Part shown: in pieces, positions 34,930-42,457 of the stretch | Numbering within the stretch: position 1 is the first letter of the stretch | Layout: each line of letters starts with the position of its first letter | From: Bacteroidota bacterium | Lineage (GTDB): Bacteria > Bacteroidota > Bacteroidia > Chitinophagales > Chitinophagaceae | Direction: 5' to 3' | NCBI GenBank assembly: GCA_023429825.1 | Contig: JAEZDC010000043.1 | Location: 1-64,000, forward strand | DNA: 64,000 nucleotides | Translations under genes and position numbers: made by a program | Notes under the pieces: generated by a model | Databases searched by the model: none | What the model was told of the DNA's origin: nothing | The model's input: only the letters and a program-made list of their open reading frames with translations

Positions 34930-34992
34930 GGATACTAGATGCTGGATACCAGATACTAGATGCTAGATATTGGATGCTGGATATTAGATATA
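34930..34992. repeat. Nine-unit heptamer tandem repeat
   Basis: Bases 34930-34992 divide exactly into nine 7-base units of form (A/G)GAT(A/G)(C/T)T, for example GGATACT, AGATGCT, GGATACC, AGATACT. Two units deviate at their last base. It starts 6 bases after the stop at 34924 and before a terminator. A heptamer register with no codon meaning. Confidence 0.85.
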
Positions 34993-35010
34993 ATAACTCA
35001 ACATAAAACC

Positions 35011-35048
35011 GGTGTCTGTAATGATCACTCAATACAGGCACCTTTATT
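35011..35048 (+). terminator. Intrinsic terminator after the 34634 gene
   Basis: GGTGTCTGTA (35011-35020) pairs with TACAGGCACC (35033-35042), one G-T wobble, 12-base loop, followed by TTTATT. It ends the transcript from the small alpha/beta gene, beyond the heptamer repeat. Confidence 0.7.
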
Positions 35049-35056
35049 CGAAGCCT

Positions 35057-35182
35057 ATGAACTATAAAAAGTATAAGAACATGCCTTATAGTGTTTGCAG
35101 GTTTTTTCAGAAGATAAGGCAGTCATTCAAAGTGTATTCAACCTATCCACTTATTCAAACAGCTAATACAAGAAGAAGCTAG
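35057..35182 (+). CDS. Possible 41-residue basic peptide (speculative)
   Basis: An open frame from ATG 35057 encodes MNYKKYKNMPYSVCRFFQKI and then a second half ending in TRRS. It has eleven Lys/Arg and no Asp or Glu. It lies exactly between two intrinsic terminators (35011-35048 and 35177-35200), and its stop codon sits in the second hairpin, so it may be a tiny stand-alone transcription unit. No good ribosome binding site or clear promoter was seen, and it may instead be a small RNA or nothing. It is not in a known family that I recognise. Confidence 0.3.
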   Translation: MNYKKYKNMPYSVCRFFQKIRQSFKVYSTYPLIQTANTRRS

Positions 35183-35200
35183 GTAATCCTGGCTTTTTTA
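35177..35200 (+). terminator. Intrinsic terminator
   Basis: AGCTAGG (35177-35183) pairs with CCTGGCT (35188-35194), one G-T wobble, loop TAAT, followed by a run of T. On the plus strand it ends any transcript from the 35050-35180 segment. It reaches the 3' end of the converging mrp gene. Confidence 0.6.
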
Positions 35201-36295
35201 TTCAGCCACTACTTCTACTACCGCAGTTTTGGGAAGATTCGCATTACGGATAGAAACATTTCTTACCGCAATACTTGCAAATTCTCTGAAGGCTTTTTTC
35301 GTGATCTCATCACTGCTCACCATTAAAGGAATTCCTTTATCGCCACCTTCACGAATAGATTGCACAATAGGGATCTGTCCTAATAAAGCTAGGTCATATT
35401 CGTCAGCCAGTTGCTTTCCTCCTTCTTTACCAAAAATGTAATATTTGTTCTCAGGTAATTCAGCAGGAGTGAACCAGGCCATATTCTCAACGATACCTAT
35501 AATGGGAACGCTCACCTGCGCCTGGCTGAACATAGCTATACCTTTTCTTGCATCAGCTAATGCAACGGGTTGAGGCGTGGTCACTACAATAACACCTGTT
35601 ACAGGAACAGTTTGTACTATCGTTAAATGAATATCACCGGTACCAGGAGGCATATCTATCACCAGATAATCTAACTCGCCCCAATCCACATCTGTACAGA
35701 ATTGACGAATTGCTGAGCTTGCCATTGGTCCTCTCCAAACAACTGCATTCTTCTCATCTACCAATAAGCCAATACTCATGAGTTTGATTCCAAATCTCTC
35801 TAATGGTACTATCATTCCTTTTCCATTCACTTCTCTCATCAGCGGTCTTTCACCTCTCACACCAAACATGATGGGAACGCTGGGGCCATAAATATCCGCA
35901 TCCATCAAACCCACACTGGCTCCGCCTTCCGCTAATGCAAGCGCAAGATTTGCGGCAACAGTACTTTTTCCTACACCACCTTTTCCACTCACTACAGCAA
36001 TAATATTCTTCACCCCTGCAAGTACCTGTTGCTGATCATTTCTTCTTGTAGTTGTATTAGCAGTGAAATTCACAGTAACGTTAGCCTCTTTATTTACGAG
36101 GAATTTAATTGCATTCTCACTCGCCTTCTGCATCATATCTTTCATGGGGCAGGCAGGTGTAGTAAGCACTATAGTAAAAGAAACATCATTGCCATTTATG
36201 TGAATGTCTTTTATCATATTTAGGGTAACCAGGTCTTTCCCAAGATCCGGTTCCTGTACATTGCTAAGGGCCTTTAGAATTTCCGCTTCTGTCAT
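35198..36295 (-). CDS. Mrp/NBP35 family P-loop ATPase (Fe-S cluster carrier)
   Basis: 365 residues from ATG 36295 (MTEAEILKALSNVQEPDLGKDLV); the frame opens at 36334 but that adds a non-family tail. The N-terminal MIP18/DUF59 domain (about 1-90) carries TTPACPMKDMM. The ATPase has the deviant Walker A VVSGKGGVGKSTVAANLALAL, GLMDADIYGPSVPIMFG, Walker B DYLVIDMPPGTGDIHLTI and GVIVVTTPQPVALADARKG. Mrp proteins hand Fe-S clusters to apo-proteins. Where E. coli-type Mrp has a cluster-ligand CPHC, this protein reads ENMAWFTPAELPENKYYIFG, so the usual CxxC is missing. A TAACTTTG box lies 36 bases upstream at 36332-36339. Confidence 0.93.
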   Translation of the reverse strand: MTEAEILKALSNVQEPDLGKDLVTLNMIKDIHINGNDVSFTIVLTTPACPMKDMMQKASENAIKFLVNKEANVTVNFTANTTTRRNDQQQVLAGVKNIIAVVSGKGGVGKSTVAANLALALAEGGASVGLMDADIYGPSVPIMFGVRGERPLMREVNGKGMIVPLERFGIKLMSIGLLVDEKNAVVWRGPMASSAIRQFCTDVDWGELDYLVIDMPPGTGDIHLTIVQTVPVTGVIVVTTPQPVALADARKGIAMFSQAQVSVPIIGIVENMAWFTPAELPENKYYIFGKEGGKQLADEYDLALLGQIPIVQSIREGGDKGIPLMVSSDEITKKAFREFASIAVRNVSIRNANLPKTAVVEVVAE

Positions 36296-36425
36296 CACAA
36301 CCAAGTTTTTGTTAAAAACGAATATGAGCGGCAAAGTTAACGGCTGTGTCCTTTATTTTGTTACGAAAGCTGGAGTGCTTTGGTATTGAAATGGATTTAT
36401 TCAATTTGTATTTTTAAACTATTGA

Positions 36426-37082
36426 ATGGCAGCAATTATACGATACGCTTTAATTCTTATTCTCGCTTGCTCCGGTGCATCAGCCTTTGCACAAAATAAT
36501 TCTGCGCAGCAAAATCCAAAACAGGATTCTGTAGTGCAATTATATGGAGTAATCATGAGTGCGGATAGTTTAAGAGCCTTGCCTGGTGCAAGTGTGATCG
36601 TGGTGGGAAAGAACAGAGGAACGCTCACCAATGAACATGGCGTATTCTCTATTGCAGTGCTGAAAGGAGATGAGATACTTTTCAGTTTCGTGGGATTCAA
36701 AGAAAAAACGATCCAGATACCTACTAACCTCACAGATGATCAGTACAGTGTTATCCAGTTGATGGTAAATGATACAGCTTATTTACCGGCAACGATCATT
36801 CGCCCGAGACCTTCACGTGCACAATTTGAAAGAGACTTTTTGAATACGGAAATTCCTGCGGATGAATTAGAGATTGCACGCCAGAATACAGAAGAAGCGA
36901 AACGTAAGATACTCATAGCTAATTTACCACCAGACGGGCGTGAGGCAGTGAACCAACAGTTCCGTCAGAATGCAAATAGATATTATTATGCCGGGCAAAC
37001 ACCTCCAATACAGTTACTGAATCCTGCTGCCTGGGCTGAATTTATTAAAGCATGGAAACGGGGAGATTTCAAGAAGAAATAA
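36426..37082 (+). CDS. Secreted carboxypeptidase-like regulatory domain protein
   Basis: 218 residues with a signal peptide (about 1-22, ending ASAFAQ). The mature N-terminal part is a CarboxypepD_reg-like beta sandwich: LYGVIMSADSLRALPGASVIVVGKNRGTLTNEHGVFSIAVLKGDEILFSFVGFKEKTIQIP. This is the same kind of fold that precedes plugs in SusC-like receptors, but no barrel follows. The C-terminal half is charged and helical, ending in WAEFIKAWKRGDFKKK. Likely periplasmic or surface-attached; role unknown. A terminator-like hairpin lies directly downstream. Confidence 0.82.
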   Translation: MAAIIRYALILILACSGASAFAQNNSAQQNPKQDSVVQLYGVIMSADSLRALPGASVIVVGKNRGTLTNEHGVFSIAVLKGDEILFSFVGFKEKTIQIPTNLTDDQYSVIQLMVNDTAYLPATIIRPRPSRAQFERDFLNTEIPADELEIARQNTEEAKRKILIANLPPDGREAVNQQFRQNANRYYYAGQTPPIQLLNPAAWAEFIKAWKRGDFKKK

Positions 37083-37085
37083 AGA

Positions 37086-37113
37086 AGGGCTGTATAGAAA
37101 TACTGCCCTTTTG
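37086..37113 (+). terminator. Intrinsic terminator of the 36426 gene
   Basis: AAGGGCTGTAT (37086-37096) pairs with ATACTGCCCTT (37101-37111) around a 4-base AGAA loop with one mismatch, followed by T-rich bases. It begins 4 bases after the stop. Confidence 0.6.
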
Positions 37114-37448
37114 AAATCCAATATCCTATGAAAAACCAATGGCAAAGAACAGGTATCAGCTTTATTTATTTATACCATGAGTTGGGTATTTAATCTAAAT
37201 CATCGCATTACATTCATCTAAAGGTCTCTCTTCCATAGCGGTGGAGCCTTGTGAATATGCCTCTAATGTTACTACCGTTCGGGTTATCGAAATCAATGTA
37301 TGTCGAGCTTGGCAGGTTGAATGTCGAGTTTACGTCGAACACAAAACTTTACTTCATGAAATGAGTGTCATAATAGTCAGTGAAGGGCTTACCTGATGCA
37401 CCCTGTTCTCCTATGATCAATGCTTCAGAACTTTATTCTTGTATACGA
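37114..37448. other. Gene-free stretch (335 bases), possible decayed coding remnant
   Basis: No full open frame, tRNA or repeat was found. On the minus strand, about 37430-37225, one frame reads EALIIGEQGASGKPFTDYYD, a stop, then STYIDFDNPNGSNIRGIFTR before another stop. Such protein-like wording in a single frame hints at an old pseudogene, but I cannot name a parent and it may be chance. No promoter box stands out. Confidence 0.3.
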
Positions 37449-38345
37449 TTAAGCCTTTGAACCTTGCAGCATATTTTGCCACGACGACAGCCTGTCGGAG
37501 ATGCGGTTATCTCTTTTTTTCAAACCATAAAAGAAACCCTCCATTCTTGCGCAGCACATGTTATAGAATTGCCTGCGTTTACTTGCCGAAGAAACTGACC
37601 ATATCATTTTTACAAATGGAGCGGTAATACCCTTGAGCACTACCCAATAAGGCACATGATATTTTGCATATAGATATCCCATTGCCCGCTGCCGTGTACG
37701 AATTACAGAAAGATCACGGGTGATGATAGGATTATACAGATGATTGATGCCAATTTCTTTACTGTAATACAACTTCATCTTTTTACTCATGGCTCTAAAT
37801 GTAAGCTCTGAGTCTTCACCCCCACCGATATACTTGCCTATGCCGATGGTTTCATTAAATCCACCAAGTTTCTTAAATACTTCCGTTTTGAAATAGAGAA
37901 CAATTGTTCCATATCCCACTGCTCTGAAAGAAAACAGCGCTTTTTTTTCTATAGGCGAAGATTGCGGAAGTTGAATGGGGTGTTGCCTCCAGTTGATGAT
38001 CAACAGATCGGTTTGTTGTGTATCATCTTCAAAATGATCGATCACTTTTTGCAGCGTATCGGGCTCATACCAACAATCATCATCAGGAAAACAAATGACA
38101 GGATACTTGGCATGCTCTGCGCCGATGTTTCTAGCTTTTGATTGATTGGCTTCTGTGATCTTCAAATGCTTAATATCGAGAACCTGGCTGTATTCCTCTA
38201 CAATATCATCTATCAATCCATCAGTATTCTGGTCAGCAATGATGGCCTCTACACAGCGCACTTTGTTTTGAACCATTGAATTCAATAACACTTGCAATTG
38301 CTCTCTTCGCTTATATGTTGCTATAACAGCACTGATCCCTCTCAT
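37449..38345 (-). CDS. Glycosyltransferase family 2 protein
   Basis: 298 residues. GT-A opening GISAVIATYKRREQLQVLLNSM, VEAIIADQNTDG, the SKARNIGAEHAKYPVICFPDDDCWYEPDTLQKV segment with the metal-binding DDD in place of DxD, and FLNETIGIGKYIGGGEDSELTFR-like acceptor features (GFNETIGIGKYIGGGEDSEL), then HLYNPIITRDLSVIRTRQRAMGYLYAKYHVP. No transmembrane span except a weak one near the C-terminus. It resembles rhamnosyl- or galactosyltransferases of the GT2 group; the exact sugar is unknown. It stands alone, downstream of the deacetylase gene on the same strand. Confidence 0.92.
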   Translation of the reverse strand: MRGISAVIATYKRREQLQVLLNSMVQNKVRCVEAIIADQNTDGLIDDIVEEYSQVLDIKHLKITEANQSKARNIGAEHAKYPVICFPDDDCWYEPDTLQKVIDHFEDDTQQTDLLIINWRQHPIQLPQSSPIEKKALFSFRAVGYGTIVLYFKTEVFKKLGGFNETIGIGKYIGGGEDSELTFRAMSKKMKLYYSKEIGINHLYNPIITRDLSVIRTRQRAMGYLYAKYHVPYWVVLKGITAPFVKMIWSVSSASKRRQFYNMCCARMEGFFYGLKKRDNRISDRLSSWQNMLQGSKA

Positions 38346-38538
38346 GGTTGAAATGTTTTGTTGCTGGTAAAAAAAAATAGTTACCCGGTCCCATATTACA
38401 ACTGCCGAAACATGTGCCAGACCCGAACAGATTTGATAGTACGGAATGGATCGTTCAAAGCAAGCTGCTGTAGAGAAGGAAGTGTTTGAGATCTTTTAAA
38501 TATGTTCAGGAAGAATAAAATGCAGAAAGTGATGAATG

Positions 38539-39330
38539 TTAATTACGTACGATCTTATCTATTGCCTGCTGAACAGATAGGATATCTGCGCCGGATGCTT
38601 TAGCCGCATTCAATACAGCCTGGAAATATTTTGGCGAGCATCCATAAATAGATGGATCGTCCTGCACGTCGTGTGTGTAGAAAATTAACCAACCCTTCTT
38701 CTGTGTATTTTCATTGATGCGATCCAGCGCCTCCTGCACAGGAATGTTCTCATAAAGTTTGATAGCTTTAAGTAGATTCATATCTGTGGTTCCGTTGTTA
38801 ATGCCCGGTATGATACTCCTGCTGCTGGTGAACATACTCGCTGTGACCTGTTTAGCTTCGGCATCGAACTCACCATATGGAAATGCAAAATTCTTCATGG
38901 ACAATCCGCTGAATTTTTCAAAAACTGTCTGGTTTTGTTTAAGATCAGCGGTTATCGCTGCAGCATCACTCGTTTTGCAATTGATATGTGCGAATGTGTG
39001 GGATGCGATCTCATGTCCATCATTGATCAATTGTTTTAATGACTCCTGCTTGAAAAAAACCTGGTTATTCGCAGTAGAATCCATCAAATTCATGCAAATG
39101 TAGAATGTGCCTTTGATATTGTTTTGTTTCAACATGTCGGCAGCAACACATGCAGTTTCAGGAATATCATCAAACGTAAAACTGATGATAGGTTTATCAA
39201 GTGAAATGTTCACAGGCTTTTTATAGCTGGCAATATCACGTTCACTCCTGATACGATTCATGATCTTCTTTCCCGCCACAGCATAAACAGCTACAGCTCC
39301 TACAATTAATAAGAGGATTACCCAAAGCAT
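38539..39330 (-). CDS. Membrane-anchored polysaccharide deacetylase (NodB domain)
   Basis: Starts at ATG 39330 (MLWVILLLIVGAVAVYAVAGKKIM), giving a membrane anchor and 263 residues; in-frame ATGs at 39405 and 39441 add a poor tail, and the latter overlaps the divergent gene. The NodB catalytic motifs are intact: PIISFTFDDIPE (TFDD), HEIASHTFAHINC (SHTxxH metal site), FAFPYGEFD and WLIFYTHDVQDDP. Carbohydrate esterase family 4 enzymes remove N- or O-acetyl groups from chitin, peptidoglycan or polysaccharide outside the cytoplasm. Substrate not known; a link to the glycosyltransferase downstream at 37449 is plausible. Confidence 0.88.
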   Translation of the reverse strand: MLWVILLLIVGAVAVYAVAGKKIMNRIRSERDIASYKKPVNISLDKPIISFTFDDIPETACVAADMLKQNNIKGTFYICMNLMDSTANNQVFFKQESLKQLINDGHEIASHTFAHINCKTSDAAAITADLKQNQTVFEKFSGLSMKNFAFPYGEFDAEAKQVTASMFTSSRSIIPGINNGTTDMNLLKAIKLYENIPVQEALDRINENTQKKGWLIFYTHDVQDDPSIYGCSPKYFQAVLNAAKASGADILSVQQAIDKIVRN

Positions 39331-39456
39331 AGGTTTAAATCGTTTGATGAAAGACAATGAAGAAAGTTTGTTAGGTTTTAAGCAACAATAGTACCATAGC
39401 TGCATTAGCAAAAGCAGCAATTTCCTGGTTTGGAATTCCATGGTTATTTTGTGCTG

Positions 39457-40263
39457 GTGAAACTATTCTTGATTATTATTTCTATCGCTATCCTTTCCTG
39501 CAAAGCCCCCGGAACATTCAGGTTGACTATCCCGGCTGCAAGCGAGCTGATAACCGGAAAAGAATTTTATAACAGGGCTGCAGCTTCCAAATGGCAACAA
39601 AGAGATTCCCTTGCCTTAAAGCATATTCTTGCAGGTAATATTCCATCTTTCTTAAAACACTTTGTTCGCATTGATGTAAGCATCATTGATAGCAGTACCA
39701 ATACACCCATTAAAGCACACTATTTTGTAGCGCCAGATTACTTAGCTATTGGGACAGATGCAGATTGGGCAAGAGTTCCGCTTACACCTATGACTGCACA
39801 GGTGATTGCCGATAGCTTTAATTGTTTTTTGCCCACCAGGAAGATCGTGAATGATATTTATCAATCTGCAAAAGTGAAAATGGAGCCCGTACCGATGTAT
39901 GCCTACAGAGATAGTTCACCAACTATGTGGCATCATCACCTGATCATTGAAGGAGAACGGCAGGGGAGGACGGGTCTCATTGCAGGTATAAAGAAAGACG
40001 TGGTGATCTCCGGGAAAATACCAAAAGATAGCAAGAGCAACCGTGTAGCAATATACGGATGGCATAAACTAGATGGTAAACCTATTCAACCATTGTATAC
40101 CGGGCACGTTAACTGGTGGGTAGATTACAGTCATGGGATTCGACTGATCTATAGAACGATCTGGGTAAATGGAAAGTCTATGGATTACACTGATGTGCTT
40201 AAACATTCTTTATACAAACGGTTGTTATGCGATGAGGAGCACTGCGACTTCTATCGCTATTAA
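39457..40263 (+). CDS. Lipoprotein of unknown function
   Basis: 268 residues from GTG 39457 (MKLFLIIISIAILSC, lipobox Cys15). The frame also has an ATG at 39430 that would overlap the divergent deacetylase open frame. The mature part has FRLTIPAASELITGKEFYNRAA, HFVRIDVSIIDSSTNTPIKAHYFVAPDYLAIGTDADWARVPLTPMTAQ, WHHHLIIEGERQGRTGLIAGIKKDVV and GHVNWWVDYSHGIRLI. These look like a catalytic domain, with the HHH and HGIRL histidines conspicuous, but I know no family for it. It converges on the dioxygenase gene with a 4-base overlap. The adjacency to a deacetylase suggests an envelope glycan role, by inference only. Confidence 0.65.
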   Translation: MKLFLIIISIAILSCKAPGTFRLTIPAASELITGKEFYNRAAASKWQQRDSLALKHILAGNIPSFLKHFVRIDVSIIDSSTNTPIKAHYFVAPDYLAIGTDADWARVPLTPMTAQVIADSFNCFLPTRKIVNDIYQSAKVKMEPVPMYAYRDSSPTMWHHHLIIEGERQGRTGLIAGIKKDVVISGKIPKDSKSNRVAIYGWHKLDGKPIQPLYTGHVNWWVDYSHGIRLIYRTIWVNGKSMDYTDVLKHSLYKRLLCDEEHCDFYRY

Positions 40264-41072
40264 GCTTCACCCATCATCAATCCTTCTATTGTATGTCCTT
40301 GTTCGATCAGTTCCAGTTCATCAACTAATCTACAGGTAAGATGTTGCCTAACATAATCAGGTAATGTTGCATAAAAGCTTTTTGTTATCTGGAGATCATG
40401 TCGCTCTGCATTGTTTGCTCCCGGTGCATCCACACCTAATACGAGCACAGGTCTTGATCTATCTGAATTGTTCTCTGTTCCCCTGTGTATAGTTAAAGCA
40501 GACCTGGCCGAGATATCACCCATCTTTGGCATCTTTCTTTCCGCCTTGCTTTCATAGCGTTCGTAGTTTGTTTTAGGGGGAAACATTTCATGCTCAAAGC
40601 CATCAGGAAAATCCCATTGAGTTCCTGGAGCGATCTCAAATGGGCCCATGTCTTCTGTAACATCTATTGTTGTTAGGTTAAAAGCCAGCGAATTTAAACG
40701 CCGACCATATAATGTATCTGGGGGTGCAGGAAAATCTCTATGCCATGGCTGAGCTTTTGCTCCGGGGTTCGGCACGTCGAAGCCTATCTCCACAACTTTA
40801 TATTCAGGTCCTAAAACAGATTCGCATACAAATCTTATCCAGGGATGCATTACAAGGTCAATAAAGCCGCTGATATCTTCAGGATGGATCTCTACATAAT
40901 GACGTTTAGGGCCACGACCAACAGCACCTCCCGGTCTTTGTAAGGCCTCATTATATAAAACGTCTATTTCTGCCCGTAATTGTGAAACCCATTCCCGGCT
41001 GAATGCTCCTTTCAAACCAATAAATCCATCGCCGTATAAACTACCCATGATCTGTGCTATGTCGTATTGCAT
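40260..41072 (-). CDS. Phytanoyl-CoA dioxygenase (PhyH) family protein
   Basis: 270 residues from ATG 41072 (MQYDIAQIMGSLYGDGFIGLKGAFSREW). The Fe(II)/2-oxoglutarate ligands are visible as HRD in AQPWHRDFPAPPD (His and Asp), with the distal His and Arg in ALTIHRGTENNSDRSRPVLVLG. These enzymes hydroxylate small molecules or metabolites with O2 and 2-oxoglutarate. The natural substrate of this bacterial member is unknown. Its last bases overlap the converging lipoprotein gene by 4. Confidence 0.88.
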   Translation of the reverse strand: MQYDIAQIMGSLYGDGFIGLKGAFSREWVSQLRAEIDVLYNEALQRPGGAVGRGPKRHYVEIHPEDISGFIDLVMHPWIRFVCESVLGPEYKVVEIGFDVPNPGAKAQPWHRDFPAPPDTLYGRRLNSLAFNLTTIDVTEDMGPFEIAPGTQWDFPDGFEHEMFPPKTNYERYESKAERKMPKMGDISARSALTIHRGTENNSDRSRPVLVLGVDAPGANNAERHDLQITKSFYATLPDYVRQHLTCRLVDELELIEQGHTIEGLMMGEA

Positions 41073-41133
41073 ATACCTCTTTGTTTGGAGGCTGCAACAC
41101 AAATGCCACAGCAAGCAGCTAGACCGAGGACAA

Positions 41134-41352
41134 TTATTCAGTTTTTATTAATTCCTGCAGCTGTTCACCAATTGCTTTTGTTTCTTCTGTTTCATGATTG
41201 CTGTTGAGATCGATCCAATGGTCGGCACCTTCGTTATCCTGGCGATACTGCAAACGAATGTCTCTGCCATCAACATTTACGTTGAATGTGTGATGATCGA
41301 TGCGTTGTACTTCTGCCGGTTGATCGTTAAGGCGTATCTGGTGTGTGTTCAT
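41134..41352 (-). CDS. Small cytoplasmic protein of unknown function
   Basis: 72 residues, rich in Asp, Glu, Gln and His: MNTHQIRLNDQPAEVQRIDHHTF, then VDGRDIRLQYRQDNEGADHWIDLN and a helical C-terminus EETKAIGEQLQELIK. The beta-rich N-terminal half resembles a short domain of unknown function. No membrane segment. It begins 10 bases past the cyclase stop, so it is the last gene of the PPK1/cyclase operon, and may work with it. Confidence 0.65.
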   Translation of the reverse strand: MNTHQIRLNDQPAEVQRIDHHTFNVNVDGRDIRLQYRQDNEGADHWIDLNSNHETEETKAIGEQLQELIKTE

Positions 41353-41362
41353 ATAACTGGAT

Positions 41363-42457
41363 TTAGATCTTTAATGCAAATAATTCGATGCTATGATTTT
41401 TCCCCTTCAGGTCTACTTCGCCTAAGTTTTCGCTTTGCCATTCCTCCAGGTCGATATTGTCGATGAAGTCTTTTGATACGATGAACTTTTGATTCAATTC
41501 GCTGCAGGCCGTCCTGATCCTTGCTGTGGTATTCATCGTATCGCCGCTCATGGCTAGGTCTTTTTTGATGACGCCTATCTCACCAACAGTTACTTCGCCA
41601 CAATGAATGCCCACCCGGAATTCAGGAATTGTGTCGAACTGCCTTCTGAAGTAGTCACTCTTTCGCTGCAAATTCTTTCTTACATCAATTAAAGCAGCCA
41701 TACATTTTTTAGTATTCTCATGTGTGAATCGCCAGGATACCACTACTTCATCACCAACATATTGATACACTATACCGCCGTGGTCGATCAATGCGGTGCT
41801 TACCTGGTAAATGAACTCCCTGATAAACCTGAAATAAGGAATATTGCCCAGCTTTTCTGCAATGGGTGTTGAATCTTTCAGATCAATGAACATAACAATA
41901 CGTTTCTCGATCTTGGGAGTAAGATACTTTCCCAGTAAAATATCTGCGAACACACCGGGAGCATATTTATCGTGTACTTCAATAATGATCTGTGTTATAA
42001 TAAGTAAAAAAAGCCAATAAGGCATTTTCTGCAGCAGCCAGTAAGAATGTATCGTCGCATCCCAAAAACTATTCAATGCTCTTGTAACGGGTTTTCCCTG
42101 TAACATTGTTGCGTAGGTCATGTATATGATGAAGGTCATCACTATTGCTGCAATGATCAGCATGAGACTCTTCAGTATAAGCACCTGCCACATGGAAAAG
42201 TTCCTGAACTTATTGCGCAGCCGGAATACGAGTAAGTAACCTATCAAGCCACTCATAATGAAAATGATCACTTCACGTAGGAGTAGTGAACCATACACTT
42301 CGTTATAAATAACAGAACGGTTCAGGCTCGTGTTGATAGTTGTAAAGAAGTTAACGATATCTACCAACGTCCATGCAACGGCAATAGATAAAACCAGCTT
42401 TAACCGGTATAGTTTAACGGTGGAAACATTTGGTAGTATGTTTCGCCATCTCGTCAT
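41363..42457 (-). CDS. Membrane-anchored class III nucleotide cyclase
   Basis: 364 residues. The N-terminal half (about 15-165) has four hydrophobic segments such as SIAVAWTLVDIVNFF, REVIIFIMSGLIGYLLVF, LMLIIAAIVMTFIIYM and YWLFLLIITQIII. A cyclase catalytic domain follows from about 187. Both metal Asp are present: RIVMFIDLKDST (Asp192) and YQYVGDEVVV (Asp236). The transition-state Asn309 and Arg313 lie in SGDTMNTTARI. At the two positions that select adenine in Rv1625c-like enzymes (Lys, Asp), this protein has Gln232 and Ala302, so the nucleotide cannot be assumed to be ATP. It overlaps the ppk1 stop by 4 bases (ATGA). Confidence 0.9.
   Translation of the reverse strand: MTRWRNILPNVSTVKLYRLKLVLSIAVAWTLVDIVNFFTTINTSLNRSVIYNEVYGSLLLREVIIFIMSGLIGYLLVFRLRNKFRNFSMWQVLILKSLMLIIAAIVMTFIIYMTYATMLQGKPVTRALNSFWDATIHSYWLLQKMPYWLFLLIITQIIIEVHDKYAPGVFADILLGKYLTPKIEKRIVMFIDLKDSTPIAEKLGNIPYFRFIREFIYQVSTALIDHGGIVYQYVGDEVVVSWRFTHENTKKCMAALIDVRKNLQRKSDYFRRQFDTIPEFRVGIHCGEVTVGEIGVIKKDLAMSGDTMNTTARIRTACSELNQKFIVSKDFIDNIDLEEWQSENLGEVDLKGKNHSIELFALKI

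Noticed and set aside
34930..34992. CRISPR array
   Set aside because: Units are 7 bases with no spacers and no cas genes; it is a simple tandem repeat.
38346..38538. Gene or RNA in the gap between the glycosyltransferase and deacetylase
   Set aside because: 193 bases without a sensible frame, hairpin or promoter box; nothing supportable.
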